This document shows positions 48,059 through 59,459 of a stretch of DNA of 64,000 nucleotides, one piece after another. The stretch covers positions 1,364,001-1,428,000 of the forward strand of contig CASHTG010000017.1 of assembly GCA_949357655.1 (NCBI GenBank), read 5' to 3'. The notes beneath the pieces were generated by a model that was not told where the DNA came from, did not search any database, and saw only the letters and a list, made by a program, of their open reading frames with translations. Made by a program: the position numbers and the translations under genes. Origin of the DNA: Parascedosporium putredinis. Taxonomy: Eukaryota; Ascomycota; Sordariomycetes; Microascales; Microascaceae. Position 1 is the first letter of the stretch; each line of letters starts with the position of its first letter.

Positions 48059-49456
48059 TCAAGCGTTTGGGTCAGGGACCCAAAAGATGACATCTTCGTC
48101 TGCGGTCGCAAAGTGGTTATACCTCGGGTTGAACGCGATAACCGACGCTTCTCGCTTGTCTTCCAGCATAAATGTGGGCTCCAGGACCTTGTTCTCGCCC
48201 GCTTGCTTCGTGTCCCAGCCGAGGACACCCTTCTTCGACCCGCTCACCACGTATCGCCCATCCGGACTGAAGCAGCAGTCCCCGCTGCTCTCCACCGTTG
48301 CGCCACCAGAGCCACCCGAGGACCCGTTAGTCGCCGCGAGGTCGCCGGGCGCTAGGCGAGACGTGCCGCCCTCCGGCTTGCGCAGGTAAGCCTTGAGGCT
48401 GCCATCAAAGGCGTCGAGCAAAAGTGGCTGGGACCCTTGGTGCCGAGGAGCAGGGATTTCCCGTCGTTGGAGAACTCGAGCTTGGTCCACCCCTTAAGGA
48501 GCCACTGTCTGTCGTAGTCCTTGCACTGTTCCACGACGTCGAACACGGAGAAGGGAGCCTTGTCAAAGTTCTTGCAGTCGTATAGCAGAACGCTACCGCT
48601 GGTGGGGGACGCTACGGCAAAGATGTTGCCCGAAGGGTCGTAGGCGGCGAGATAGGGCGTGTTGAGGAAGAGCTGGCCGACCCACTGCTTGGTGGAAATG
48701 TTCCACAGCCGAACCGTATTGTCTTGGCTGCACGAGATGAAGTTATCATGGCCCGGGTGCATCGAGAGGCAGGTGACGCGGCCTTCGTGGCCTTCGAAAT
48801 ATCGGATGAAGGAGTTGTCGTGGGTGGCGAGGTATCGGATAGCATCTTTTGGCGCATATGGTTAGAGAATAGGAACCTTTCATGTCTCTCTTCTCTTGCT
48901 CACACGGCAGGGTCTTCCCAAGCCGACCCCAGGAGGCGGGTAAAGGGAAAGAAGGGTAGGAGAGGTCTGGGGAACGTACCGTTTTGCTTGGTGCTGGCGT
49001 AGATGATGCTCGAGCTCGTGTGCGTAAACTTGGCGAGCTTCACTCCGTATTTTTGCTCAGCAGTGTCTTGTTGTGCACTCCGTCCCTGACGTTATAGATT
49101 TGTATCGTCTCGTCGCTCTCCGCGGTCATGAGAAGCTCGCCCGGATCGTCAAAGTCGAGTGAGAGTACGCGGGGTCGGGGCTGTCCGTCTTTGACATCTT
49201 CGCGGTGGAAGAGCTGTTTGTAGGGAAGAAGAAGAAAGCGGGGAGACTGTCAGCTTGCGCCACCCTTTGTTTCTAAAACCTCCAGCCCCTCCCTCTCTTC
49301 CTGAAAGGAAGCTTCGCTATCTTACCTTGGTCGGCCTGAATGTGCCGAGTACTTCGCTCAATTGCGACGTAGGGGGCCGCCGGGTCCTCGGCCTGGGTTG
49401 CTGCCGTTGGGGGTCGAGGAACCAGGAAGGTCGAGGTCCATTGGCGTGGACGACAT
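48059..49456 (-). CDS. SWD2: WD40-repeat protein Swd2 (COMPASS and cleavage/polyadenylation factor subunit)
   Basis: Nuclear beta-propeller shared by the Set1 histone H3K4 methyltransferase complex and CPF in yeasts. 384 aa in three exons: 49,456-49,326, 49,213-48,980 and 48,845-48,059. Recognisable blocks are LSEVLGTFRPTK, LSLDFDDPGELLMTAESDET, AIRYLATHDNSFIRYFEGH, VTCLSMHPGHDNFISCSQDN and TVRLWNI, with further propeller strands to VIAFNPRYNHFATADEDVIF. Three -1 losses: one in exon 1 near 49,360-49,375 (GGC runs), T5 at 49,050-49,054, and A4 at 48,420-48,423. Corrected length is 385 codons. It is divergent from OAC1. Orthology to Swd2 instead of another WD40 protein rests on the RYFEGHEGRVTCLSM and VGQLFLN segments. 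Confidence 0.9.
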
Positions 49457-50860
49457 GGTGGGCGGGATCTGCGAGAGAACAGCTTCTCACAACCGGCGCG
49501 GAGAGAAAGGAAAGAAGGCAAAGAAAAAAGACAAAGAAGTGAAAGACGGAATTGCTCAAAGCTCGTAGGTTGTGTGATGGGCAGAGAGGTGGGTGGGTTT
49601 ACGACGTCGCCGGCAGCGTTTTGGGGAAAGGGGACGCGCGCGCGCGACGGGTTGTTCCCTTTTGGAGAGCTGCCCCTGTGACGTTTGCTTGGTGGGCAGT
49701 GGCTCACGACTAAACTATGCTATCAATTGATGTTGCTTCCGATTCGAGCTGCTAATTCGGTCCAGTCGAGAGACAAACAAGGCTCAAGTGCTCCAACCTC
49801 AAAATCCAAGGTGGGGTGGAAAAAGGCCTTCTTTGCTGAACAGTGGGTCTGCTCTGCTTCGAATGCCAGGCGCACCTTCAAAGCTTGAGCCAGCGGATCG
49901 GCCTTTGTCTCGCTTGACATGGGCCACCACGGCGACGGCGGCTTCGGCTCTGTCCAGCCACGCCAACAAAATTCCACCAGCCGAAAGCGGCCGCACTGTT
50001 TCAAACCCGCCGCTCACTGTCAGCACGTCGTGCCTGGACACTGTGGATGGGGCCCGCCGCTCAAGCTAATTGAAATAACCGCCCCACGATTTGCCCGCCA
50101 TCAAATTGATCGCTGTAGCTGGGTTCCCCCAAAAAATGACTGTACCCGAACACCCTGAGCGATTTCGCGATAAGCCAGCTCAAGCAAATCTGCAGCTCAT
50201 TTGATTCGACAGCAAGCCAGCAAAGTCCCGCCAAAAGGAAAAACTTGGGGTGAGACCCACACCCCTTCGCTGCCACTTCGGAATTTGGGGGAGAGGGGAC
50301 CTGCACTAACCCCGGTTTACCGTTTCCGATGGCGGTCAAGACTTTCGTTAGCCTCCCCCAAAGAGCCGAACGGGAGGTCAAGGTCAGCGAGAAAAAGAAA
50401 AAAGAAGAAGAAGCCATCCCTAACGTGGCCCCCTTCTTTTTCTTCTTCTTTCCTTTGATACTCCAAGCGACAAAGGGGATCCCTCACGAACAGCCTGGCC
50501 CCCAGCCGAACGCCTCCGCCCCTGCGCTTGGACTGCCTGGTGTGACTTTGTTCGCTGAAAACAGAGCCAATGTAGGTTGCCCCAAAGACCAAAAAGACCC
50601 CTACTTCGGCTTTTTCTTTTTTGTTGTATTGCCGAAGGGGAGGGGAGGGGAGGAAGGAAGGAGCTAGCACGCGATGACCCGTCCGATGTGCTCGCCGACT
50701 AATCCACCCTTGACCCAACTTTAGATTTTCCTTTTCCCCGCGAATACACCACTCCGTCGACCCGTCGAGCCAAACAAGGTCGCAAGCAAAGGGCAAACAA
50801 GGGAATTTCGGACAAGCGCGTCACTCGGCTGGGGAGAGACCAGGAGGGGGCACATACACA
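49457..50860. other. divergent promoter region of SWD2 and OAC1
   Basis: 1.4 kb without a supported gene. A minus-strand frame at 50,317-50,796 arises from poly-K/E and poly-F encoding (GAA/TTC)-rich DNA and has no motif. A long CpG alternation (CGCGCGCGCG) lies at about 49,637-49,647. Confidence 0.5.
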
Positions 50861-52162
50861 ATGGCTACAACAATCGGGTACGTTTGCTTTCACGAATGCG
50901 CAATTTATCCCTCCCTGCGACCCATGTGTTCTCGAGGGAAAGGACTTGGTCCTCGCCTTGCCTCCTCCCCGTGCACCTCTCTGACCGTGACCTCGTGTCG
51001 TATGCTAACGCGTCTCTTGTTACAGAGGGTTCATCGCCGGTGGCATCGCCGCTTGCGGTGCCGTGACAGCCACCCACCCCTTCGAGACAGTCAAGATTCG
51101 GTGCGCCTCTCCCCTTCTCCAAGGCCGGCCTCTTTCCCCGTCCCAGGAGACCCGGTACCTCTATAACCTCCAACTCGCTAACCAAAGAATCTCAATCGCG
51201 TAGAATGCAGCTGCAGGGCGAGCTCCAGAGCAAGGGACACCACCCCAACTTTTACCGCGGTCCCCTCCACGGCGTCTCCGTCATCGTCAAGAACGAGGGC
51301 CTCCGCGGCATTTACCGCGGTCTCGGCACCGCCTACATTTACCAGATCCTCCTCAACGGCTGCCGTCTCGGCTTCTACGAGCCCATGCGTACCCCGCTGA
51401 CGAAATTCATCTTTGGCGACGAAAAGGTCCAGAGCCTCGGCGTCAACATGCTGTGCGGCGCCTCGTCCGGCATCATCGGCGCCGCCGCCGGTAGCCCCTT
51501 CTTCCTCGTCAAGACCCGCCTCCAGAGCTTCTCTCCCTTCCTCCCCGTCGGCACTCAGCACAAGTACAAGAACCTCCTCGACGGCATGCGCCAGATCTAC
51601 AGGGGCGAGGGCATCGGTGGACTCTACCGCGGTATCAGCGCCGCCATGATCAGGACCGGTATGGGAAGCTCGGTGCAGTTGCCCACCTACTTCTTCGCCA
51701 AGCGCCGGTTGGTCAAGCATCTCGGAATGGAGGAAGGCCCTGCGCTACACCTTACTAGCAGCGCCGTGAGCGGTTTCGTCGTCTGCTGCTTCATGCACCC
51801 TCCTGGTACGTTGCTCTGTTTTTCGAGAGAAGCGCCTCCTCTCTCTTTTCCCCTCATCTCTCTCTTTGAATACACCCGCAAATAACATGACTAACCCCAT
51901 TCATCGTGCAGACACCATCATGTCCCGCCTTTACAACCAAAACGGCAACCTCTACAAGGGAGTCGTCGACTGCTTCATGAAGACGGTCCGCACCGAGGGT
52001 TTCTTCGCCATCTACAAGGGATTCCTTCCCCACCTTTCCAGAATCTTACCCCACACCATCTTGACTCTGTCTCTGGCCGAGCAGACCAACAAGTTCGTCC
52101 GCAGCCTCGAGTTGAAGATTCTCCCGCAACAAGTCTTGGAAGCGCAAGAGAAGAAGATTTAG
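50861..52162 (+). CDS. OAC1: mitochondrial oxaloacetate carrier
   Basis: Inner-membrane carrier for oxaloacetate, sulfate and, in yeast, isopropylmalate. 314 aa in four exons: 50,861-50,877, 51,026-51,100, 51,204-51,805 and 51,912-52,162, with no frame correction. The three mitochondrial-carrier signatures are HPFETVKIR, SPFFLVKTR and HPPDTIMSR. The flanking MQLQGELQ, VKTRLQSFS and SRLYNQ match yeast Oac1-type carriers better than dicarboxylate carriers. Six membrane helices fit the length. The start is a 17-nt first exon (MATTIG-) with a good ATG context (acacaATGgct), and the upstream region has in-frame stops. Confidence 0.92.
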
Positions 52163-52665
52163 AGTAGCCCTTCATCTCGATGAGCCCCAAGCGGGGCGAT
52201 CACAAGAATATATAGGGTGGAGATGTTGAAAGAGAGAGAGAGAGGAGGAAAAGAAAAGAAAAAGCTTAATAGAGTCGGAGTTGGGTGGATCTCTTGGGTT
52301 TCTTAAAACTGCACGGGCGGTGATGTGCATTTCTTTAGGCATGTGGAAAGGATACCATTTCTTGGAGAAAAGGAAAAAGGAGCGGCGGCGGCGGCGGAAC
52401 GGGTCCCCGTACCCTTGCAGGAAGACGATCTGGCCATGTCTCGATATTCTCAATGCGTATCGGGGCCAAGCGTGGCCGGCAGTCTCCCGTGTATATACTC
52501 TACTAGAGCACCTTCTTTTTGTTTCCCTTTGTTTAGAGAGGCCATACCAGCATCGAAGAGACATATCTGTTCCAGTTCTTATCATTTGTCAAGGAATTGC
52601 CCTTGCTTTCTCTATTTCCTTTAACCCCTGCTTCACTCGCAAAAATAAAAAGCTCTATAATGAGT
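52163..52665. other. convergent 3' regions of OAC1 and CTU2
   Basis: No supported gene. A GA-rich tract (52,230-52,262) and a GGC-repeat (near 52,383-52,395) are present. Confidence 0.55.
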
Positions 52666-53994
52666 CTAACCTCGGATTGACCTTTCGCAACCATAGCACA
52701 GGGGCGCACCCGCACGGCCTTCTTCCTCCGGTCCGACCCCTATCTCACCCTTCCAGCGAGCATCGCCGCTCTCGTCAACTGCCATGCCGCACAAGCCACA
52801 CGCTACACTTCCCTGCTCGCCTTCTGCATCGACGGCACCTGCCCGCGTCAGCCTACCTGTAGTACGGACGACGTTGGCAACCACGGCAGGATACCCTTCC
52901 TCGACGCTCTCGAAATAGCGAACCATGGCCTCTTCGATACTCAGATCCTTGTGGGAGACGACTTCGGCTGAAGAAGGCGGATTCGCGACCGCAAGCCCGG
53001 TTAAGGGCGGGTCGGCGAGGCGAAGAAACGTATGGATCTCATTGCGGAAAATATCACGAAGGGGGTAGTAGATTTGCATGCTCCGAGGGGGCTTTCCTCG
53101 GGCGAGCTCGGGAACGGAAAGGGGCCGTCGTTGATCTGCCAGGGTACGGAGAATCCCCTGCCCTTGGCGACCTCGGAGAGGGTGAGCTCCGCCAGGGCTG
53201 TCGTGGTGCAACCCAACAAGAGGCCCTCGCACGAATTGTCGGCAGCGACGGAAAGGAGGATGTGGCGGATAAGTAGACGCAAGATGTCGGCTCTCGAGGT
53301 GACCGAGGGAAGCGCGTCAAACAGCGCCTGCATGCGCGCTTGAGGGTCCAGAGCAGGGTCGGTGGAAGGAAGGGAGGACCAGTCTATAGAAGATATGCCA
53401 AACGCATAGCTAAGGGGGACGAGTTGAAACTCAAGGTCGGGAAACCTCTCCCGATACCTCTGCAGCTGCAGCGTGGCAGCAGAGTCTGGATGACTATCCG
53501 CGGCAGCTGTGGGGGAAGGAGGTCGGAGGTCTGTGTCTACGTGCACAACTACCAAATCATACGCGGCTGGCGAGTTGGAGTTTGCTCTTGCGCGCACATA
53601 TCTAAGGTTCTCGTCCAAGACGTGGACGAGGGCCGTGGACGAGGGCCCAAAGGAAAGCCCCGCGACGTACTTGCACGTGCGTTTTTCGCGGGGCCCGACA
53701 AGTTCTTTGCGCAGGAGGCCTAACCTTTTACAGCCTTGTTATGTGTAAATGACTGAAAGCAGGATCTATTTGGTTGCTTGGTTAGTTTTAGTTTTGATCA
53801 TTACTTTTTTTTCTTCCTCTCCCTCTCAAGTAATTCTACCGGGGTGGTCGTCAATAAGAGGGGCGATGGCGGGGTTTCTATACGTACGGGCACGTCAAGT
53901 CGGCTCTGAGTTTAATGGTGGCGGGGTTGGACTTGCATCTTGCGCATGAAGGCGGCGGAGAGTCCTGGCTCGGAGCCGACGCCGGTTCGGCCAT
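52666..53994 (-). CDS. CTU2: cytoplasmic tRNA 2-thiolation protein 2
   Basis: Partner of Ncs6/Ctu1 in 2-thiolation of the wobble uridine (mcm5s2U34) of tRNA Lys, Glu and Gln in the cytosol; known as Ncs2 in yeast. 402 aa. Exon 1 (53,994-53,888) ends within CARCKSNPATIKLRADLTCP. Intron 53,887-53,766 has an ACTAAC branch site, and exon 2 begins SCFQSFTHNKAVKRL. The C-x2-C pairs agree with the family's N-terminal zinc-type motifs. Later blocks: VAGLSFGPSSTALVHVLDE, CEGLLLGCTTTALAELTLSE, MQIYYPLRDIFRNE and a C-terminal CGLCGMAVD...CYGCERSI. Two -1 losses (T4 at 53,726-53,729; G5 at 53,087-53,091) must be restored, and then the length is exact. Confidence 0.93.
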
Positions 53995-54724
53995 GACTGC
54001 TGTCCGTAAGTTGCTGGGTTGCACGGCCCGTGGGAGTTGAGCGTAATTCTTCCGTGTCAAGGGGAGGAAGTAAAGTGAATGTCTTTGAGAAGCTGGGCGT
54101 GTTGCTGCTTGGTTTTCAAAAGTTTGGTGTGTTGGGTTGAAAAAAGAGGGAAAAATTCTTCCTGGGCACGCTTTACGCCAGGCGCTGCTTGGGTGAGGAA
54201 GAGACCTCGAAGCCAAGTGGCGACAGCATTCGGCCATTCCCATAGCTTATCTCACTACATTATTTCCAACTTCACTTCTAGTCTACCACCTTATAGAATG
54301 AAGAATGATATTAGAAAAGGATCAGCTAGTTGGTTATCTATACCTTCAATATGTGTAAGCTCACGGTGCCACCTAACTCGGTGCTATCATCTACATATGG
54401 GATAGCATGTGTTACTGAAATTTCGAGGACAAATAAGAGGGACCGAATTGTATATGCGTTACACTTGTACTTAGCACCTTCCTTCTTTCTCATTGACGGG
54501 GTAGAAACATGTATATAGTGAGGGAAGGAAGTGTCTGTTTGGAAGGCTAGCTTGAGAAAGATCAATCCTTTTATCATTCAATTAGATGAGTCCCTAGCAC
54601 CTTCCACCTTCTAGTTCTAAGAAAGAGCTAGACGTTATATACTTCAACTTTTCGCTTTTTACGGACTGCTATACTCGGGCATGATAGCTCATCTATCCTC
54701 CACCCCCACGCTGAGTTTATGAGT
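53995..54724. other. AT-richer intergenic block right of CTU2
   Basis: From about 54,240 to 54,700 the sequence is visibly richer in A/T than its surroundings. Frames are short, and two similar phrases, TAGCACCTTCC, occur at 54,473 and 54,595. This may be a degraded repeat or a long 3' region of the minus-strand gene that follows. Confidence 0.45.
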
Positions 54725-55126
54725 TTAGATCTGTGATGCTCCCTTCTTGCCTCCATTCTTATAATGCCCATTGTTCTTGCCCTCAGGGATCTGCTCGATA
54801 GCCTCGAGTAAGCTTTGGTTGACATCATCTCCCTTGGGGCATGGGCTACTTACTTTCCCTTGTTTCCCCGTTTCCAGACATCATCAACTGCGTTGTCATT
54901 GAGTTGTTCCTTCACTAGGTTTTACTTCGAAGCCTGTATACCTGCAGCTCGTTCCTCGAATTTGTCTATCGTTTATATTAACCAACTTCAGAGGCCACAT
55001 CCTAGCCAAGACCTGTGTGTCGTACGCATCCACAGCAATACCCGCCACTCTCTCAGGCAGCATCAAGCTAGACACCAAGCCTACCATTTGGGTGGTGAGC
55101 ATTGGTGGCACAGTAGTGATAGTTCC
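54725..55126 (-). CDS. unknown protein fragment, probably the 3' exon of a minus-strand gene
   Basis: On the minus strand an acceptor-like TTCTTAG ends near 55,127 and is followed by a protein-like frame: PPMLTTQMVGLVSSLMLPER, VDAYDTQVLARMWPLKLVNI. It then reads, in shifted frames, EQLNDNAVDDVWKRGNKG, SPCPKGDDVNQSLLEAIEQI and NGHYKNGGKKGASQI before TAA at 54,725. Shifts near 54,900-54,920 (two bases) and at the AAA near 54,853 sum to three, matching the homopolymer losses seen elsewhere. I recognise no family, and no upstream exon could be found because the plus-strand gene begins at 55,140. Codon choice looks less GC-biased than the neighbours. It could be a truncated or transferred gene. 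Confidence 0.35.
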
Positions 55127-55139
55127 TATCTAAGAAGAC

Positions 55140-56728
55140 ATGAGTCCTACCAAGTCTAGCGAGAGCCCCAGGGCTCAAAAGTGGCAGAAAATCGCTGCCG
55201 ATCTTAGTCCCGCAGTCAAGATTGGTAGCGAGTCGAGCACTGGTAGCGAATCCATTGGACGTATGGTCAGGAAAGCTTCACGGTCATTGAGCTCGAAAAC
55301 AAGCACTCTTTTAGAAAGTCGTCGGGCAGAAGTTCAGATGAAATTGAATCCCTCGTTCCCCGCCATGCTTCAAAGGGCGACCTTCCTACAACTGTCGGCT
55401 GGCTTGAGGCCAGAGAGGACTACACATCTGCTCTTTGTGGAGAAAAGACCATTAGCAGCGACGGAGCAGGGTCCACGGCCCAGTTCCCAGGTAAGCTTGT
55501 GCATTTACCGATTTAAAACTTAATCGAAAATTGTACGCTGACTCTGCCTCTCCTTTGTCCCCGTTCCTTAGACTCTCCGACCAGATTACATGGGCGTCGC
55601 TCTCGAGTATTGGTGCTGCATTCAAGACCTGCCGCAATCGCCTCTCTATATACGGGAGTGTGGGGAGGGCCGTGGCCGAGACTTGGACGTGTGCGCCCCC
55701 TTCTTCATGTTTTCCCCATGGGACCCGCCGCGCATCGAAAATCTGGACCACATGAGCCCCGTGAGCGAAGACGGACCTTTGCCGTTTAGACTAGACCTTG
55801 ATGAGGCGCTAAACGACATTGTTGAACGCGGAAATCGAATTGGATATATCCAAGGGCATGGCTCTAGCCCTTTCAGACCCTCGCTTCCCCTTCCTGCACG
55901 TGGCCGCCCTATGCCTCTGGGAAGGCCAGCGGAGGTGCTTGCGGATGTGGCCAACCGAAAGCCCCAAGACTATTTGGGCAAGAAAGGGGGCCCAATCTTT
56001 ACCCAAGATTCCCAAAGGGCTTTGCGAGCCTTCGACTTCGGTGTTCGCCCACGTTTTCCTACTTACAACAATCCAAGGGATGTCTGGGTGAGAGCGGCAA
56101 GCAGCGGGAAGGACGCCTCCTCAGACGGTGCTCCGAGTAACCTAGCCGAACGCAACGAGGTGCTCGAAAGTGCTAAGCAGAGCCTTGGCAAATCTTCGCC
56201 CGAGACCGCCAAGGTCATGACGCAGATTCAAGATATGCCTCCTCGGGCTCGTGACAAGAAGGTTGAGGTTGGGGGTGGGATTCAAGCTCGAGTGAAGATG
56301 GCATGGCCTTGGATCCAACGTTCTCATGGAACTGTCAAGGTGTTTGACACCCACGCTGCGGCCCTCGCCAGTCTCCAGTACGAGATCCACAACGTCAACG
56401 ACCTTGCGTTCTTTAATGCAGATTCGCAAACGTACTTTCTCCAGCCGCCTTGCTTTCCAATTGACAAGGAGGATGACGAGGTTGGCCGATCCCGTGGCTT
56501 TAAGACGGTTTCCTAAGTTGGTTGGATGGGACAAGCGCGACGAACGGAGCGGCCGAGATCTTGATGTCGGTGGAGCTTCGGCCAGCCAGACCCTATATCA
56601 CCATGAATTTCGATGAGGAGGAAGACTACGTCATTGTGGATTTCCGAGATGACAGGATCCCAGAATGTCCGCTGGCTCGTGGTGGCATAGACAATCTTGA
56701 TGAGTTCATGTCGGCCGAGGAATACTGA
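55140..56728 (+). CDS. unknown protein, about 500 aa
   Basis: Exon 1 is 55,140-55,490 (117 codons, MSPTKSSESPRAQKWQKIAA...), intron 55,491-55,571 (GTAAGC...CCTTAG), and exon 2 begins TLRPDYMGVALEYW. Exon 2 stays open for 315 codons to 56,516. One restored base near 56,503-56,512 continues it as SWLDGTSATNGAAEILMSVE to the TGA at 56,728, ending with the acidic EEEDYVIVDFRDDR and SAEEY. Inside exon 1 a second frame (SSDEIESLVPRHASK...) also looks protein-like, so the exon model there is uncertain. I recognise no domain; short segments such as CAPFFMFSPWDPP and GGGIQARVKMAWPWIQ could be diagnostic. It sits with the minus-strand fragment between conserved genes CTU2 and COG7. Confidence 0.5.
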
Positions 56729-57139
56729 GGAGCAGAGGACGCAAAACCCGAAAGGCACAAGATGGACGGGTTATGAAGGGTAAAGTGATGAAGGGCCCCC
56801 AGTTGGTGACTCGGACTTGGCAGCTCAAGCATCTCACAACGCTTGGGGGAGGGAAAGAAACCCAGCTGATGAACCGAGTTTGGAGGCTACGTATCGAATG
56901 AACCCAGGACATTCTTTTCTTGGCGAGGCTTAGCCATGGGTTATTATTGTTCAGGGAGACTTCTTGTGCGTGGAGTAGGCTTAGTGACACGGGAGTATCA
57001 AAGCATCACTTAGCTTGATGCATGTATGTTCAGAAGTCTTAGTGTTAGGTTTGAAAAGAGCCCCGTTTATTTTTATGTTTCCTTCTAGAAAAGGCCTCCC
57101 CTTTTTAAAGGCCACTTCGAATCTTTTGAAGCTGGCTTA
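56729..57139. other. convergent 3' regions
   Basis: Between the unknown plus-strand gene and the minus-strand COG7-like gene. There is no supported ORF. T-rich sequence lies at about 57,064-57,085. Confidence 0.55.
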
Positions 57140-58265
57140 TTAGTCCGTAGCCACCAGAGTACGGCTTCTGCTCCGCGCTTCCGGAATTCTTGGCAAGGCT
57201 GCCTTTTCTCGGCCTTCCCCGGCTGCCTTGGTGGAAGATTCTAGCTCCTTGAGGAGGTCCCGATGCGCGTCCTCTACGATCTTGGCGAGACTCGCAATAA
57301 ACTTGGCCCGCCCACTCTCCTCGGCCGTGCCTTTCCAAACGGTGCACAGCTCCTTGAGCTCAGCCACCCGCTCGGCAGCCTTTTCGATGCCATGGACGGG
57401 ATCTTCATCGACGAGGAGCGTCGACACCTGGTCGCGCATCGACTTGAGAACGAGCTGGCCCTTTTCCTCGGTGCTTTGCTGCTCGCTACCCGGTTCGGGG
57501 GCGGAGACGGAGAGGAAAGACGAGCTGACGGAGAGCTCGGAAGGGGGAAGACAAAGTCCATGGCCTCGCCAAAGACCTTGATGACGGCGTCGAGCTGCGC
57601 GCGCACCGTCGTGAGGGTGCGGAGCTGCTTGACGAAGTCGGGCTCGTCGGGGCCGGTGCCGGTACCGGATCCGGATGCTGCCTTGTCCTCGTCCGCCGCT
57701 TCGGACCTGTCCTCGGTGGGTGCGGGTGCGGGTGCGGCGGCGGCCGTAGCGGTGGCGGTGGCGGTGGCAGGCTCTACCGGGTTCAAGCCGCCGGGGACAA
57801 ACTTTTCCACCTCCTTGCGCAGGGTCTCGTGGAGGGCCTCGTCGAAGGCGAGGGCCTCGCCCCGCAGCAGCTCGACCTGGTAGGCCAAGCGGCTACCGCT
57901 GCGGAGGATGTCGTCGGTGAGCTGGGTGAGGGTGTTGGTGAGGCGGGTGGTGTGGGCGTTGAGGGTGTTGACGAGTTCTTGGGACTCGGAGGCGAGTTCG
58001 GCGAGGGGGACGGGGGTTTGCCGCCGTTGCCGCTGGACCTGGCCGCCGCCGCTGATGTCCCAGTCGCCGAGCCGGCGGAGGGCAGGAGCGGGGGTAGCGA
58101 GGCGTTTAGGAAGGCGGCGGGGTCGAATTTGGGGTCGAGGAAGGGCTGGAGAAAGGGGTCCGCGACGTGGCTGGACTTGGGCTGGATGGTGGGTTTGGGC
58201 TGCTGCTGTGGTCTCGTGGCGGAGCTGTTTTGGCGGGGCCGGGAGGGGAGTTGTTGTGATGCCAT
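57140..58265 (-). CDS. COG7: probable conserved oligomeric Golgi complex subunit 7
   Basis: COG is a tether for retrograde vesicles at the Golgi. About 375 aa after correction, intronless. ATG 58,265 starts MASQQLPSRPRQNSS, then DPFLQPFLDPKFDPAAFLNA. The conserved helical region is PLAELASESQELVNTLNAHT, then TRLTNTLTQLTDDILRSGSR and LAYQVELLRGEALAFDEAL, the coiled-coil-like N-terminal region of COG subunits. An Ala/Pro spacer follows, then FVKQLRTLTTVRAQLDAVIK and a basic C-terminal helix (ELKELCTVWKG). Two -1 losses: G5 at 58,012-58,016 and G5 at 57,543-57,547. Assignment to COG7 is from resemblance to the fungal proteins with that name; another COG subunit is possible. Neighbour YPT1 acts in the same trafficking step in general, but co-location may be chance. 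Confidence 0.55.
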
Positions 58266-59459
58266 GGGGATTGGGAGGAGGGAAGGCCTACCCGCCGCCG
58301 GGGATGATGATTCAATGGAGCCCTGGAGGGGTGTTCCTTTTCAAAGGGGGTAATTAAGAAAGTGCAAAACCAAGAGGGTCTCGCCTATCGCTCGTACAGA
58401 CATCTAGCTGGATGTAGTCTAACTAAGAAGAACATGGAAAGCCATTTGATAATGGAATGGAGCAATTCATGTGCGGGTTTGGAGGGGTCAACTGAATTTG
58501 AGAAGATCAATGGTTCATTTGGTGCCCCGCAGAGGGCCCCCGTCAACTTATGGGGGCTCCCGTCTGTCCATGGACGGACCAAACCATAGGTGGCCGCGAG
58601 TGTGGAATTGATGTTGGGAGCAACACTAAATAATCTAATGTATACATGAAGGGTCTCCAGTAGTCTTTTTCTTAGGGACCAAGGGTTTAAAGACACTGAT
58701 TCAGAACGATTCACTGATAAGGGATCTCAAATCTGCTAGAATCGTCGCCGTCACTGACACCAGACGTCATGAGGACCGACCGGCGTCAGAGCCCGGTTGC
58801 TAAAGAAAACCCCACAGAACTTGCGGCAAGCGACCAACCCCATCCGGCGTTACTTTAAGCCTAAAATATCGAGGGATACTATTCTACCTTGCGTCCATCC
58901 GTGTATCGTATGGAATGGATGGTATCTATTTATCGCTTAGATCAACTGTTGCTGGGTCACCAGCCCCAGGCTCAGGCAAAGGGTCAACGGTTCCAGGTTG
59001 TCGTCAGCTGATGCATTTATCGCACGTGATGGTGACATCCGAGGCGCCGAGCTTTAGCCGCCCAGTTTCGATTGCGTTGTGATTGCTGGCTAGGCAGTGC
59101 TGACGAAGGGCTGTAGTGTGTAGTGTATCGGACAAGGGGGGCTACTGATCAAAGGGTGCACCAGTCACCAGTCACCACTTGGGGGACCCCTTACTCCAGG
59201 ACAGTCCAGCCGTTTGTTCACCTTGACGTAGCAGAACATCGGAGCCTGCCATCAACGTCGCTTTTTCAACAACCTCAACATCCACCCCCAACTTGCCCGA
59301 CCACAACCTCTTTTCTACTCGTCATCTCGCATTTCTAGTGCACTCATTCAACGTTAGAACTCTCGAGACATCTCGTTTCGCCTCCAACTCCGCACGATCT
59401 CCCCGATCCCTTTTACCGCCCATCTCTCAACAAGATTCTGATAGCCCCCTTCCGTCATC
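58266..59459. other. divergent promoter region of COG7 and YPT1
   Basis: No supported gene. A CACGTG E-box-like site lies at about 59,023-59,028. A C/T-rich leader of YPT1 runs from about 59,210 to 59,459. Confidence 0.5.

Noticed and set aside
50317..50796. 159-codon minus-strand frame in the SWD2/OAC1 promoter region
   Set aside because: Poly-Phe and Lys/Glu runs come from GAA/TTC-rich sequence. There are no conserved features.
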